A DNA stretch of 41,513 bases from CAG-390 sp003523225 (GCA_902461815.1 CABPZE010000017.1:1-41513); one strand, 5' to 3'; shown: positions 23,753 to 32,284, counted from the stretch's first letter. The notes: generated by a model from the letters alone, not told the origin. A program made the numbers and translations.

Positions 23753-24574
23753 TCAGCCGAACATTACGTGGTCGACCTCGTCAAGAGAGGGGAACACATA
23801 GTCGGGCTTTTCCGCAGGGGACGCCGCATCAACGTCCTCGGGAGTCGTTTCGCCGGAAAGCACCAGTACTGCGGTGACGCCGTGCTTCTTTCCGAGTGCG
23901 ATGTCGGTGTAGAGGCGGTCGCCGAAGATGCACATTTTATCTCTGGAAATCCCCGTCGCCTCGCTTATCATTTCAACCGTTTCGCGGTAGGGCTTGCCGA
24001 AATAGGTGGGAACTTTTCCGGTCGAGGCGGTCACAAATGCCGCAATAGCTCCGCTGTCCGGGATGAAGCCGGTTTCGGTGGGGCAGTTGAAGTCGGGGTG
24101 AGTTGAAAGATATTCCGCTCCGCCGCGGATAAGGCGGCAGGCGTTGTCGAGCTTTTTGTAGGTGAGGGTGGTGTCAAAGCTGGTTATCACGATGTCGGCT
24201 TTTTCCTCGTCTCCGTTGAGCATATTAATTCCCGCCGCACGGAAGTTTTCAACCAGCTCGTCAGTGCCGACAAGGTAAACGCTCTTGCCGGGACGGTGGC
24301 GAAGCAGAAATTCTATCGTAACGTCGCCGGAGGTCATTATTTCCTCCTTTGTGGGCGAAAATCCCAGGCGCGTCAGCTTGCCGACATAAAAATCAGTGGT
24401 GTGTGAGGCGTTGTTGGTGAAAAAGAGCACTCTTTTTCCGTTCTTGCGCAGATTGTTTATGAAGCGTATTGCAAAGGGGAATACATTGTAGCCGAGGTAG
24501 ATAGTGCCGTCCATGTCGAAAATGTAAAGCTCTTTTTCGTTAAGAGCGCCGGTGTCCGGGTTTTTGAAGTCCAT
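23753..24574 (-). CDS. HAD-superfamily phosphatase, NagD-like (class IIA)
   Basis: A 273-aa hydrolase with DMDGTIYLG (nucleophile Asp and acid Asp), FFTNN as motif II, and GKP followed by FGDRLYTDIALGKKHG as motifs III and IV. The C2-type cap between motifs II and III places it with NagD, 4-nitrophenylphosphatase and related sugar or nucleotide phosphatases. ATG 24574 has AAGGAAC in front; the frame extends upstream without support. The natural substrate is not predictable. It is divergently transcribed from coaW and shares a compact promoter region. Confidence 0.9.
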   Translation of the reverse strand: MDFKNPDTGALNEKELYIFDMDGTIYLGYNVFPFAIRFINNLRKNGKRVLFFTNNASHTTDFYVGKLTRLGFSPTKEEIMTSGDVTIEFLLRHRPGKSVYLVGTDELVENFRAAGINMLNGDEEKADIVITSFDTTLTYKKLDNACRLIRGGAEYLSTHPDFNCPTETGFIPDSGAIAAFVTASTGKVPTYFGKPYRETVEMISEATGISRDKMCIFGDRLYTDIALGKKHGVTAVLVLSGETTPEDVDAASPAEKPDYVFPSLDEVDHVMFG

Positions 24575-24616
24575 TTGAGTTCCTTTCTTTTTGCCGTCGC
24601 ATATTATTACATTATA

Positions 24617-24645
24617 ATTATACCACTGTCTTGACTTTTTTGCAA
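24617..24645 (-). promoter_or_regulatory. Promoter of the NagD-like gene, TTGCAA-17-TATAAT
   Basis: -10 is at 24617-24622 and -35 at 24640-24645 on the minus strand. It overlaps the -35 region of the divergent coaW promoter, so the two cannot be fully occupied together. Confidence 0.75.
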
Positions 24646-24659
24646 GATGATGATACAAT
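24631..24659 (+). promoter_or_regulatory. Promoter of the pantothenate kinase gene, TTGACT-17-TACAAT
   Basis: -35 TTGACT (24631-24636) and -10 TACAAT (24654-24659) are 17 bases apart. The start point near 24666 leaves a short leader before ATG 24692, which rules out the earlier ATG at 24647. Confidence 0.8.
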
Positions 24660-24691
24660 ATTGTACATCTATATTTGAACGGAGCGAAAAA

Positions 24692-25561
24692 ATGGCGGAA
24701 ATATCAGGCAGAGCAAAGATAAAAAATAACTCCGGAAGGACCATTGTCGGTATCGACGTAGGCGGAAGCACGACTAAAATTGTCGGCTTCGGACCGGACG
24801 GCGGGCTTATCTCGCCTATTTTTGTCCGTGCCACCGACCCGGTTACGTCGGCTTACGGTGCGTTCGGTCGCTTTACCTCGGAGAACGGGCTGTCTCTTGG
24901 GGATATCGACAGGGTGATGATGACGGGGGCAGGCTCCGGCTTTGTGACCTCGCCTATTTTTTCGCTTGAATGCCGCAGCGTTACCGAATTCAAATGTATA
25001 GGGCTTGGCGGGCTGTATCTTTCCGGGCTTGACGAGGCAATTGTGGTCAGCATGGGAACCGGTACGGCGATCATTCACGCACGGCGCACACCGGACGGAG
25101 CGGTTACCGACTATCTCGGCGGTACCGGAGTCGGCGGAGGCACGCTGGTGGGACTTTCCCGCAAGCTCATCAATATCGACAATATCGCGCATATCGAGCA
25201 GCTTTGCGAGGGCGGAGACCTTTCAAAGGTCGACCTGCGCGTGCGCGACATCTCGCGGGAGGGGCAGTTTACCGGGCTTAACGACAACCTGACCGCCTCA
25301 AACTTCGGCAACCTCAGCGACCTTGCCTCAAGAAGCGATATAGCGCTGGGTATCGTCAATATGGTCTCCGAGACAGTGGCGATGATGGCTATATTCGCCG
25401 CCCGGAATTTCGGGCTTAAAAATATAGTGCTGACCGGAAATCTGACTACCATGAATCCGGTGAGGCGCACATTTGAGGGACTGCAAAAGCCCTTCGGTGT
25501 GAATTTCATTATCCCGGAGCTTTCGCAGTACGGAACAGTGATAGGCGCCGCACTTCAGTGA
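24692..25561 (+). CDS. coaW: Type II pantothenate kinase
   Basis: It phosphorylates pantothenate in the first step of coenzyme A synthesis. The 289-aa protein belongs to the acetate/sugar kinase fold: VGIDVGGSTTKIVGFG is the phosphate-1 loop, SMGTGTAI the phosphate-2 loop and GGTGVGGGTLVGLS the substrate region, all as in type II (eukaryote/Staphylococcus-like) kinases. GGAGCG lies before the chosen ATG. The gene is monocistronic, ending at a strong hairpin. Confidence 0.87.
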   Translation: MAEISGRAKIKNNSGRTIVGIDVGGSTTKIVGFGPDGGLISPIFVRATDPVTSAYGAFGRFTSENGLSLGDIDRVMMTGAGSGFVTSPIFSLECRSVTEFKCIGLGGLYLSGLDEAIVVSMGTGTAIIHARRTPDGAVTDYLGGTGVGGGTLVGLSRKLINIDNIAHIEQLCEGGDLSKVDLRVRDISREGQFTGLNDNLTASNFGNLSDLASRSDIALGIVNMVSETVAMMAIFAARNFGLKNIVLTGNLTTMNPVRRTFEGLQKPFGVNFIIPELSQYGTVIGAALQ

Positions 25562-25577
25562 CGGCAAAATAACAAAG

Positions 25578-25610
25578 GGGCTGTTAAAAACATCGAGTTT
25601 TTAACAGCCC
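25578..25610 (+). terminator. Terminator between coaW and spoVAE (bidirectional)
   Basis: GGGCTGTTAAAAAC pairs exactly with GTTTTTAACAGCCC around ATCGA, followed by TGCTATTTTTG. On the minus strand A-rich sequence gives a shorter T-run, so it could also end the spoVA transcript. Confidence 0.88.
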
Positions 25611-25629
25611 TGCTATTTTTGATGAAGAA

Positions 25630-25998
25630 TTATGATTTGGGCTTGCTTCCGGTGATGCAGGCGGCGATAAAGCCGAAGATCAGCGCGGCGGAGGTTCCCC
25701 CGGAGGCGGCGGTAAGCGCTCCGGTAAGCACGCCGAGAAGCCCGCGTTCATCGACTGCTTTTTTTATTCCCTTTGAGATAAGAAAGCCGAAGCCGGTCAG
25801 CGGGGTGGTAGCTCCCGCTCCGGCAAATTCGGCAAGTGGGGCGTAAAGCCCGACAGCTCCCAGAAGCACTCCCGCCACGACATAGGCGACAAGTATGCGC
25901 GCCGGGGTCAGCTTAGTCTTGTCGATCAGTATCTGCGCTATTACGCAGAACGCGCCGCCGATCACGAACGCCCAAAAAAGATCCGATAAAAACGCCAT
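25630..25998 (-). CDS. spoVAE: Stage V sporulation protein AE
   Basis: A 122-aa membrane protein with three to four hydrophobic segments and the SpoVAE-like stretches GAFCVIAQILIDKTKLTPAR and GFGFLISKGIKKAV. SpoVA proteins form the channel that moves Ca-dipicolinic acid into the forespore and releases it at germination. It is encoded just downstream of spoVAD (36-base gap), the normal order. Its length is that of the short spoVAE (VAEb) form. Confidence 0.9.
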   Translation of the reverse strand: MAFLSDLFWAFVIGGAFCVIAQILIDKTKLTPARILVAYVVAGVLLGAVGLYAPLAEFAGAGATTPLTGFGFLISKGIKKAVDERGLLGVLTGALTAASGGTSAALIFGFIAACITGSKPKS

Positions 25999-26034
25999 TT
26001 TTAATTGCCATTCCTTTTCTGATTTTGAGCGGCT

Positions 26035-27069
26035 TCAGCGCTTACCCGCCGCTGGAGAGCACAGGTGCACCAGATGCGCCACGGCGGGTATCGCCTCGCC
26101 CTGCTTGGTGCTTGACGGACTCATCATTGCGCCTGTGCCGATAAACAGAATGTCGCGCAGGCTTCCTTTTTGCAGCCGCGGAAGCAGATGTGCGGCAAGT
26201 GTTACCGCCGAGCAGCCGCAGCCGGAGCCGCCCGCGTGAACGTCCTGCGCCGACGTGTCGTATATAAGTCTGCCGCAGTCCTCAAGCAGACCCTCGCGGT
26301 TTACGTCAAGACCTGAGACGGTGAGCAGTTCGCCAAGGATCGACAGCCCCTCGCTGCCGAGGTCGCCGGTGATTATCATGTCGAAATCGTCCGGCTTTTT
26401 GTTGTTTTCCTCAAGATAGCGCAGGATCGTGTCGGCGGCGGCGGGAGCCATTGCCGCCCCCATGTTTGACGCGTCCTTTATGCCTTTTTCAACCACGACA
26501 CCGGGCATTACATCAGCAATCAGTGCGCCGGGAGTGTCATCGGAGGCTTTGCCGACTATAAATGCTCCCGCTCCCGTGACCGTCCACTGCGCTGTGGGGG
26601 GACGCTGACCGCCGTACTCAAGCGGCATACGGTACTGACGCTCGGCAGAGGCGTTGTGAGAGGAGGTGACTGCGGCGCATTTTTTGTAAAGTCCGGCGCT
26701 GACCGTCATTGCGGAGAGCATAAGCCCCTCCGCCGCCGTGGAGCAAGCCCCGTACAGACCGAAATAGGGAACGTCAAATTCAAGCAGACCGTATGCCGAG
26801 CCGACGCACTGATTGAGCAGGTCTCCCGCGAAGATCGCGTCGATGACGCGCTCGTTCAGCCCCAGCTTATCCATAGCGCCGGAAAGGGCGATGCGCTGCA
26901 TTTCGCTTTCGGATTTTTCCCACGTCTTCTGACCGAAGCGGTCGTTGATATCAAAAAAATCAAATCCGCCGCCAAGCGGTCCTTCATGCTCTTTTTTCCC
27001 GACCGCGCTGGCTGCGGCAAGTATCGCCGCGCCCGGCGTCCTTACTATTCCGCCCTTTTTTCTGCTCAC
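26035..27069 (-). CDS. spoVAD: Stage V sporulation protein AD
   Basis: A 344-aa thiolase-fold protein that binds dipicolinic acid and sits on the spore inner membrane. Recognisable parts are FDINDRFGQKTWEKSESEMQ near residues 38-57, the pocket segment YGACSTAAEGLML at about 108-120, SHNASAERQYR and the Gly-rich end around HAGGSGCGCSAVTLA. Length and motifs are complete. It presumably forms an operon with spoVAE. spoVAC, normally next to it upstream, is absent here. The 180 bases upstream show no clear SigG promoter, only a CATTTAT-like element. Confidence 0.92.
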   Translation of the reverse strand: MSRKKGGIVRTPGAAILAAASAVGKKEHEGPLGGGFDFFDINDRFGQKTWEKSESEMQRIALSGAMDKLGLNERVIDAIFAGDLLNQCVGSAYGLLEFDVPYFGLYGACSTAAEGLMLSAMTVSAGLYKKCAAVTSSHNASAERQYRMPLEYGGQRPPTAQWTVTGAGAFIVGKASDDTPGALIADVMPGVVVEKGIKDASNMGAAMAPAAADTILRYLEENNKKPDDFDMIITGDLGSEGLSILGELLTVSGLDVNREGLLEDCGRLIYDTSAQDVHAGGSGCGCSAVTLAAHLLPRLQKGSLRDILFIGTGAMMSPSSTKQGEAIPAVAHLVHLCSPAAGKR

Positions 27070-27252
27070 GTCAATTAAAGTTCCTTTTTTCTCCGCCGGC
27101 AGACCGGCTTTTGATATCCGAGGATATTTTTTGCTTTCAGTGCTTGATTTATACCGTCATAAATGGTAAAATTAAAGCAGAATGCGGTTTTATTCCGACA
27201 TTCGAATCTTTGCGCCCATATGTGGCGTTCCGAGAAAGGAAATTTTAATTAA

Positions 27253-28149
27253 GTGGAAAATTTAATGATTGAAAACGGCGTGCTTCGCGCCGGAATATCC
27301 CCGCTCGGCGGCGAGCTTTGCTCGTTCGGCAGGACCGAGAAGGGCGGCTTTGTTGAATATCTGTGGCAGGGACTGCCGGAATATTGGGCACGTCGTGCGC
27401 CTCTGCTTTTCCCGATAGTGGGCAGACTGCGCGGGGGAAAATATACATTCCGAGGCAACTGCTATGAAATGAGATGTCACGGCTTTGCCGCAAATCTTGA
27501 ACACCGGCTTACCAGGACCTCTGCCGGCAGTGCGCGAGCAGAGCTTGAGGACAGCCCCGAAACGCGCGCGCAGTATCCCTTCGGCTTCCGGCTGACGCAG
27601 GATTTTGTCCTTGACGGTAACACAATGCACATTACGGCGTGCGCCGAGGCAAAGGATGAGCTGTGGTGCGCCTTCGGGGGGCATCCCGGCTTTGTGTTGC
27701 CGGACGCAGACGGCAGGGCGGCGGATTTTGAAAGCCTTTATGTCAGGATAAACGACAAAAAAGCGCCCGAGCGGCAGCTGCTTTCAAAGACCTGCTTTGT
27801 GCTGCCCGAACGGGCGCCCTTCTCCCTTGACAGCCGCGGCTGCTTTGGGCTTGAGCATAAATTGTTTGACGATGACGCGATAATTTTGCACGGAGTTCAT
27901 TCCGCCACGCTTGCCTCGGTAAGCTCGCCGCGCTCGGTAACGGTGTCAAGTCCCGATGCGGAATATTTCGGGTTCTGGCAGACAAGATACAGCGCCGACG
28001 CGCCTTTTCTCTGCCTTGAGCCGTGGCAGGGGATCCCATCCTTTGACGGCGACGCCGATATACCCGACGAGCTGTCCCGTCGCGCTGGTATGCACCACCT
28101 GATGCCGGGCGAGAGGGCATATTTCCGTTTCGATATACAGCTTGACTGA
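27253..28149 (+). CDS. Aldose 1-epimerase family protein (LacX-like mutarotase)
   Basis: A 298-aa galactose-mutarotase-like protein. RRAPLLFPIVGRLRGGKYTF, MRCHGFAANLEH (with the conserved His), GGHPGFVLP and LCLEPWQGIPS are typical of the LacX-type subgroup, in which the substrate sugar is often unknown. The best start is GTG 27253 with AAAGGA 12 bases upstream; ATG 27265 is four codons later. It is flanked by spoVAD (divergent) and azlD (convergent) and has no sugar-use genes nearby. Confidence 0.87.
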   Translation: MENLMIENGVLRAGISPLGGELCSFGRTEKGGFVEYLWQGLPEYWARRAPLLFPIVGRLRGGKYTFRGNCYEMRCHGFAANLEHRLTRTSAGSARAELEDSPETRAQYPFGFRLTQDFVLDGNTMHITACAEAKDELWCAFGGHPGFVLPDADGRAADFESLYVRINDKKAPERQLLSKTCFVLPERAPFSLDSRGCFGLEHKLFDDDAIILHGVHSATLASVSSPRSVTVSSPDAEYFGFWQTRYSADAPFLCLEPWQGIPSFDGDADIPDELSRRAGMHHLMPGERAYFRFDIQLD

Positions 28150-28158
28150 CCCGCGCGG

Positions 28159-28473
28159 TCACAAAAGCGGAAGTATCAGCTCGGCGACAAAGACTACGGA
28201 GCAACAGGTGAGAGCGACGGGGAACAGCCCCGCGCCGAGCCACGCGGCAATGATTCCCGCCGCGAGCGCGAGGATCCCGGATATCGGGCTTTGCGTTGCG
28301 TTTATGATGGCGGGGAAGGTCATTACCGAAAGAGTGACATACGGAACATAATACAGGAACGAGCGCAGAAAACGGCTTTTTATCTGACGGCGGATAAGCG
28401 TCATGGGCAGGACGCGCACGGCAAAGGTGACCGATGCCATAATAAAAATGTAAAGATAGATATTGTGCGTCAT
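28159..28473 (-). CDS. azlD: Branched-chain amino acid export protein AzlD
   Basis: A 104-aa membrane protein with four hydrophobic segments and the AzlD-like start IMASVTFAVRVLPMTLIRR, followed by SRFLRSFLYYVPYVTLSVM. AzlD works with AzlC as a two-part exporter of branched-chain amino acids or analogues. The start overlaps the azlC stop by 4 bases. It converges with the mutarotase gene, leaving only 9 bases between the two stops. Confidence 0.9.
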   Translation of the reverse strand: MTHNIYLYIFIMASVTFAVRVLPMTLIRRQIKSRFLRSFLYYVPYVTLSVMTFPAIINATQSPISGILALAAGIIAAWLGAGLFPVALTCCSVVFVAELILPLL

Positions 28474-29210
28474 GCGGATGCAGCCTCCTCTTTATCTTCC
28501 TTGCGAGGGAAGAGCAACGCGGCGGCGGATGAGATGACGACGGTAAGAATGACTGTACGCGTTCCTTCGGACACGGTGCTGATATATGGCAGCTTTGACG
28601 CGGCAAAGCTGAGCGCAAAACAGACGGCAACAATGAGACATATCACGCGGTCGCGGTGCGCGGGCGGAATTATTACGGCGAGGAACATTCCGTAGAGGGC
28701 GACGCTGAAGGCGCTGACAAGGCTCAGCGGCAGGATGTTTCCGGCGGCAGTGCCGATGGCAGTTCCTGCCGCCCACATGGGAATTGAGACCAGCATAGCC
28801 CCGTAGGTATAGTACGGGTTGAGCGAGCCGGGGCGCGCCATGGCGATCCCGAACAGCTCGTCGGTGATGTCAAATCCCATGATGATGCGGTGGAATGACC
28901 CGGTGGAGGGACTCATGCGCTGACTCATGGCACAGCTCATAAGTATGTATCTTGCGTTTGCAATAAGGGTTAGGAACGCCATCTCAATGTACGACGCGTT
29001 GGCGGCTATAACGGTAAAGCCCGCGTACTCTCCTGCCGAGGCGTTGCAAAGCAGACTTGCAAGGCACGCCTGCGCGGCGTTGAGTCCTGCATTGCGGGCG
29101 GCGATGCCGAGGGAAAAGGCGACGGCAAGATAGCCCCAGCCTATGGGGATGCCGTCACGCATGCCGTCACGTAAGGCTGTTTTGTTTTCGCTGATGCTTA
29201 ATGCTTTCAT
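28470..29210 (-). CDS. azlC: Branched-chain amino acid exporter, large subunit AzlC
   Basis: A 246-aa polytopic membrane protein with the family pattern GMRDGIPIGWGYLAVAFSLG, ASAGEYAGF and LIANARYILMSCAMSQRM, followed by GFDITDELFGIAM. It forms the transporter core with AzlD, encoded in the same operon. A promoter TTTACA-17-TATAAT lies just upstream. Confidence 0.92.
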   Translation of the reverse strand: MKALSISENKTALRDGMRDGIPIGWGYLAVAFSLGIAARNAGLNAAQACLASLLCNASAGEYAGFTVIAANASYIEMAFLTLIANARYILMSCAMSQRMSPSTGSFHRIIMGFDITDELFGIAMARPGSLNPYYTYGAMLVSIPMWAAGTAIGTAAGNILPLSLVSAFSVALYGMFLAVIIPPAHRDRVICLIVAVCFALSFAASKLPYISTVSEGTRTVILTVVISSAAALLFPRKEDKEEAASA

Positions 29211-29248
29211 TGTAAATTGCTGCTTCCTGCGTTTTGTGATGTCTTATT

Positions 29249-29277
29249 ATTATAGCACAAACGTCGCATTATGTAAA
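29249..29277 (-). promoter_or_regulatory. azlCD promoter, TTTACA-17-TATAAT
   Basis: -10 TATAAT at 29249-29254 and -35 TTTACA at 29272-29277 on the minus strand, about 40 bases ahead of azlC. Confidence 0.78.
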
Positions 29278-29384
29278 TCCGCTGCGCAAATGTCATGCCT
29301 GCTTTTTTGCGAAAAAGAGCGGTGCGCTTTGTAACGTTATAATGGATCAGATAAACCCAAATTTGCAGAGGATAATACAGAAAA

Positions 29385-29729
29385 ATGCTACATCAAATGA
29401 AACTTGCCCCGGCTTCATTCAGCAAGATACGTAACAGGACAAAAACTATAGAATTGCGTTTATATGACGGTAAGAGGCGAAAAATTCAAATCGGCGATAA
29501 GATAGTATTCGTCAACACAGGCAATTCTCTTGAAACGCTTGAAGCAGAAGTTATAGACTTATATATTTTTGATTCTTTCAAGACATTATACGGGGAGCTT
29601 CCGCTTTTGGAGTGCGGGTATGACGAAAGTGATGTTACAACAGCTTCGCCGGATGATATGAATGTGTATTACACGAAAGAAGCCCAAGAAAAATATGGCG
29701 TTGTCGGTATTAAAATAAAGCTTGTCTGA
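29385..29729 (+). CDS. ASCH-domain protein
   Basis: A 114-aa PUA-like protein. The N-terminal segment with KIRNRTKTIELRLYDGKRR, IQIGDKIVFVN and a C-terminal YGVVGIKIKLV fits the ASCH family, whose members are thought to bind RNA or modified nucleotides; some are nucleosidases or amidohydrolases. The ELRLYD site is where catalytic or ligand-binding residues occur. GAGG is upstream at a long distance, so ATG 29397 (MKLAPAS) is an alternative. Base use is more AT-rich than in azlCD, and a gene relic follows directly. Confidence 0.78.
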   Translation: MLHQMKLAPASFSKIRNRTKTIELRLYDGKRRKIQIGDKIVFVNTGNSLETLEAEVIDLYIFDSFKTLYGELPLLECGYDESDVTTASPDDMNVYYTKEAQEKYGVVGIKIKLV

Positions 29730-29802
29730 CTTCCCCAAGGTCGGGCAGATAACAAAAAGCGTTTTCGATCAAGTCAAAGACGCCTTTGAGCATTTCGGGT
29801 AA
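29728..29802 (+). pseudogene. Orphan C-terminal coding tail (24 codons)
   Basis: Starting within the ASCH stop codon, a frame reads DFPKVGQITKSVFDQVKDAF and ends after EHFG. It has amphipathic protein-like composition and no start codon. It looks like the last part of a gene whose body was lost, possibly when the ASCH gene was inserted. The family cannot be named from so little sequence. Confidence 0.35.
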
Positions 29803-29852
29803 GGTCATTATTTGAATTGAGTAAAGATCGGAATTTGTGGAGGAAACGGAAT

Positions 29853-30248
29853 ATGTGGAAATGCCCAAAATGCGGGAGAGAATTTATAAGAACGAATCAA
29901 GGTCATTACTGTGGCAAAGCGCCCAAAACAGTATTAGAATACATTGATTTACAACCTATAGAAACGCACACCCACTTGACAGAAATGATGACTATATTAA
30001 AAACCAGTGTTCCGAATGTAAAAGAGTGTATATTATGGAGTATGCCGTATTATGAGAAAGAAGGAAAATCCATCTCTTTTTCTGCTTGTAAAAAACACCT
30101 AAGCTTTTATGCAGGGGTTGAAGCTATTGAAAAGTTTGAAATAGACTTGAAGGAATTTGCTACTAAGAAGAATGCAATATATTTCCCATATGATAAAGCA
30201 TTACCTGCAAATTTGATTGAAAGTATTGCTAAATGGTGTTTAGATTGA
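29853..30248 (+). CDS. Zinc-ribbon plus DUF1801 (YdhG-like) protein
   Basis: A 131-aa protein with an N-terminal ribbon MWKCPKCGREFIRTNQGHYC (Cys4, Cys7, His18, Cys20) joined to a DUF1801 domain: KECILWSMPYYEKEG, then LSFYAGVEAIEKFE and AIYFPYDKALPANLIESI. DUF1801 proteins resemble the frataxin-like Fra/YdhG group, but the role of the ribbon fusion is unknown. GGAGG lies 9 bases before ATG 29853; the frame extends upstream to a TTG with no site. It is AT-richer than the surrounding housekeeping genes. Confidence 0.8.
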   Translation: MWKCPKCGREFIRTNQGHYCGKAPKTVLEYIDLQPIETHTHLTEMMTILKTSVPNVKECILWSMPYYEKEGKSISFSACKKHLSFYAGVEAIEKFEIDLKEFATKKNAIYFPYDKALPANLIESIAKWCLD

Positions 30249-30280
30249 TTTGAAAAAATAAGATTTACTGAGGTATAAAG

Positions 30281-30703
30281 ATGACAACAGCAACAATTCT
30301 GGCTCAGATTATATTGTTTGGTTGGTTTTTTGGGTGTGTCTGCACGTACAAATTCGGAAAATATGTTTTAGTTGATGGAATGGGCATAAAAAGCGCGGAA
30401 TTTGTTATGTTATGCTTATTCAGCGTTGGATGTATCACCTTTTGGGCAGTACCTTTTATGGGGAAGTGGTTACTTTTGGGTGTGTTGCTTTTTTGGTTTA
30501 TTGTTCAGTTTTTTTGCCACTGGTATTATACTATTTTCGGTGCTTCGGAGAAGAAGCTGAAAGGATATAATTACTGCTTCAGAAATACCGTCCGTATTAT
30601 TCCCGCCAGCAAGACGAGGCTGATCCCGGATCTGTATCATATGATCCTGCATTTGCTCATCTTATTGAATATTGGTTTGGTTATATGCAATATTTTGATG
30701 TAG
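30281..30703 (+). CDS. Small integral membrane protein, unknown family (140 aa)
   Basis: It has about four hydrophobic segments (residues 5-25, 40-60, 64-82 and 119-139) separated by basic loops, with FCHWYYTIFGASEKKLKGYNY in the cytoplasmic or surface loop. No named family was recognised. GAGG is placed normally before the ATG. It may share a transcript with the DUF1801 gene 32 bases upstream. Base composition is AT-rich and there is an AT-rich gap of about 145 bases before the aminopeptidase gene. Confidence 0.7.
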   Translation: MTTATILAQIILFGWFFGCVCTYKFGKYVLVDGMGIKSAEFVMLCLFSVGCITFWAVPFMGKWLLLGVLLFWFIVQFFCHWYYTIFGASEKKLKGYNYCFRNTVRIIPASKTRLIPDLYHMILHLLILLNIGLVICNILM

Positions 30704-30848
30704 AAAAATGATTACGGTTTTATTTAGTTATTAAAAGCTCCTCCCGTGTATTGAAGCTTTTACGGTGGATGGTCTTGCAGAATAATATAAAAAATGTAAT
30801 TAAAAAAGTAGATCCCGGCGGATATACGGCGGGAAAATGGAGGTCATT

Positions 30849-32162
30849 ATGGAAACACGATCGATAAACAGCGGACTTTTTGATTTCATAAGCTCCGCGC
30901 CTACGGCATTTCAGGCGGTCGAAACAACTGCCCGTATGCTTGACGCTGCCGGATACCGGCGACTTTGTGAGAGCGACGCGTGGCAGCCTGAGGGTGGGCG
31001 CGGCTACTATGTTACCCGCAACGGCTCATCTTTAATTGCTTTCCGCTTTCCGCGGGGGGATTTTTCCGGATTCATGATGAGCGCGGCGCACGGCGACAGT
31101 CCCGCCTTCAAGATAAAGGAGAAGGCGGAGATCTTCGGCGGCAATTATGTCCGGCTCTCAACCGAAAAATACGGCGGTATGCTTTGCTCAAGCTGGATGG
31201 ACAGACCGCTTTCGGTCGCGGGACGCATCACAGTCGATACCGGAAGCGGTATTGAGGTGAAAAACGTATGCCTTGGCGAGCCGTCGGTGATAATTCCCAA
31301 TGTTGCGATACATATGAACCGCAACGCAAACGACGGCGCGTCCTTCAATGCCGCAGTGGATATGCTCCCGCTTTACAGCACCGACATAGACGGGGCGACT
31401 CTTATGGAGAGGGTCTCCGCCGCCGCGGGAGTTGAGGAGGAAAAGATCATCACAACCGACCTTTTCGTATTCAATCCTCAGCCCGGCGTCGAGTGGCACG
31501 AAATGATATCAGCCCCGAGGCTTGACGACCTGCAGTGCGCTTATGCCTCGCTTACCGCCTTCATTGATTCCGGGAAATCCGGGGAGTCAGGCGGTTCTGT
31601 TCCGGTCTTTTGCCTCTTTGACAACGAGGAGGTGGGAAGCCAGACCAAGCAGGGGGCGGCTTCGACCTTCCTTTGCGATGTTCTGGAGCGGATAAGCAGT
31701 GCCGCGGGGCTTGACATGGGCGAGCACCGCCGCCGCATTGCAAACAGCTTTCTTGTCTCCTGCGACAATGCCCATGCCGTGCATCCCAATCACTCCGAAC
31801 TTGCAGACCGCAACCACTCGGTATACATGAATCAGGGCATCGTTATCAAGTACAATGCAAACCAGCGCTACACCTCGGATGCGGTCTCGGCGGCGCTGTT
31901 CCGGCTTATATGCGAGGAGGCGGACGTGCCATTCCAGTATTATGCAAACCGCGCGGATATGCCCGGCGGCTCGACGCTTGGCAACATTGCAAACACGCAG
32001 GTGTCGCTCAACACGGTGGATATCGGACTTGCACAGCTTGCCATGCATTCCGCCTTTGAGACGGCGGGGGCTAAGGATACCGACTTCCTTTGCCGCGCGC
32101 TGACCGTCTTTTTCGGCAAGTCTATTGTCGCCGACGGTGACGGAAGGTATATTTTCAAATAA
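30849..32162 (+). CDS. M18 family aminopeptidase
   Basis: A 437-aa zinc aminopeptidase that removes N-terminal, often acidic, residues from peptides. Metal and catalytic motifs are AHGDSPAFKIK (His/Asp), DLFVFNPQPGVEWHEMISAP..LDDL, FDNEEVGSQTKQGA and DNAHAVHPNH; the C-terminal RADMPGGSTLGNI is also typical. ATG 30849 has GGAGG five bases upstream; an ATG four codons earlier overlaps that site. The gene is complete. It precedes pyrG, which has its own promoter. Confidence 0.92.
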   Translation: METRSINSGLFDFISSAPTAFQAVETTARMLDAAGYRRLCESDAWQPEGGRGYYVTRNGSSLIAFRFPRGDFSGFMMSAAHGDSPAFKIKEKAEIFGGNYVRLSTEKYGGMLCSSWMDRPLSVAGRITVDTGSGIEVKNVCLGEPSVIIPNVAIHMNRNANDGASFNAAVDMLPLYSTDIDGATLMERVSAAAGVEEEKIITTDLFVFNPQPGVEWHEMISAPRLDDLQCAYASLTAFIDSGKSGESGGSVPVFCLFDNEEVGSQTKQGAASTFLCDVLERISSAAGLDMGEHRRRIANSFLVSCDNAHAVHPNHSELADRNHSVYMNQGIVIKYNANQRYTSDAVSAALFRLICEEADVPFQYYANRADMPGGSTLGNIANTQVSLNTVDIGLAQLAMHSAFETAGAKDTDFLCRALTVFFGKSIVADGDGRYIFK

Positions 32163-32255
32163 CGGTTCGGTGCAGAGCGCATTTTTAACGCCGCGTGCCA
32201 ATACTGAAAAAGGCTCCGAAAAAATGCAAAAAAATCGGAAATTTGCGGATAAATC

Positions 32256-32284
32256 TTGTGCTTGCGCGTTTTTTGTGATACAAT
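32256..32284 (+). promoter_or_regulatory. pyrG promoter, TTGTGC-17-TACAAT
   Basis: -35 at 32256-32261 and -10 at 32279-32284. The leader of about 100 bases contains a GC-rich region (32308-32340) able to form a hairpin. No GGGC initial run, as used for reiterative pyrG control in some Bacillota, is present at the expected start. Confidence 0.6.
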
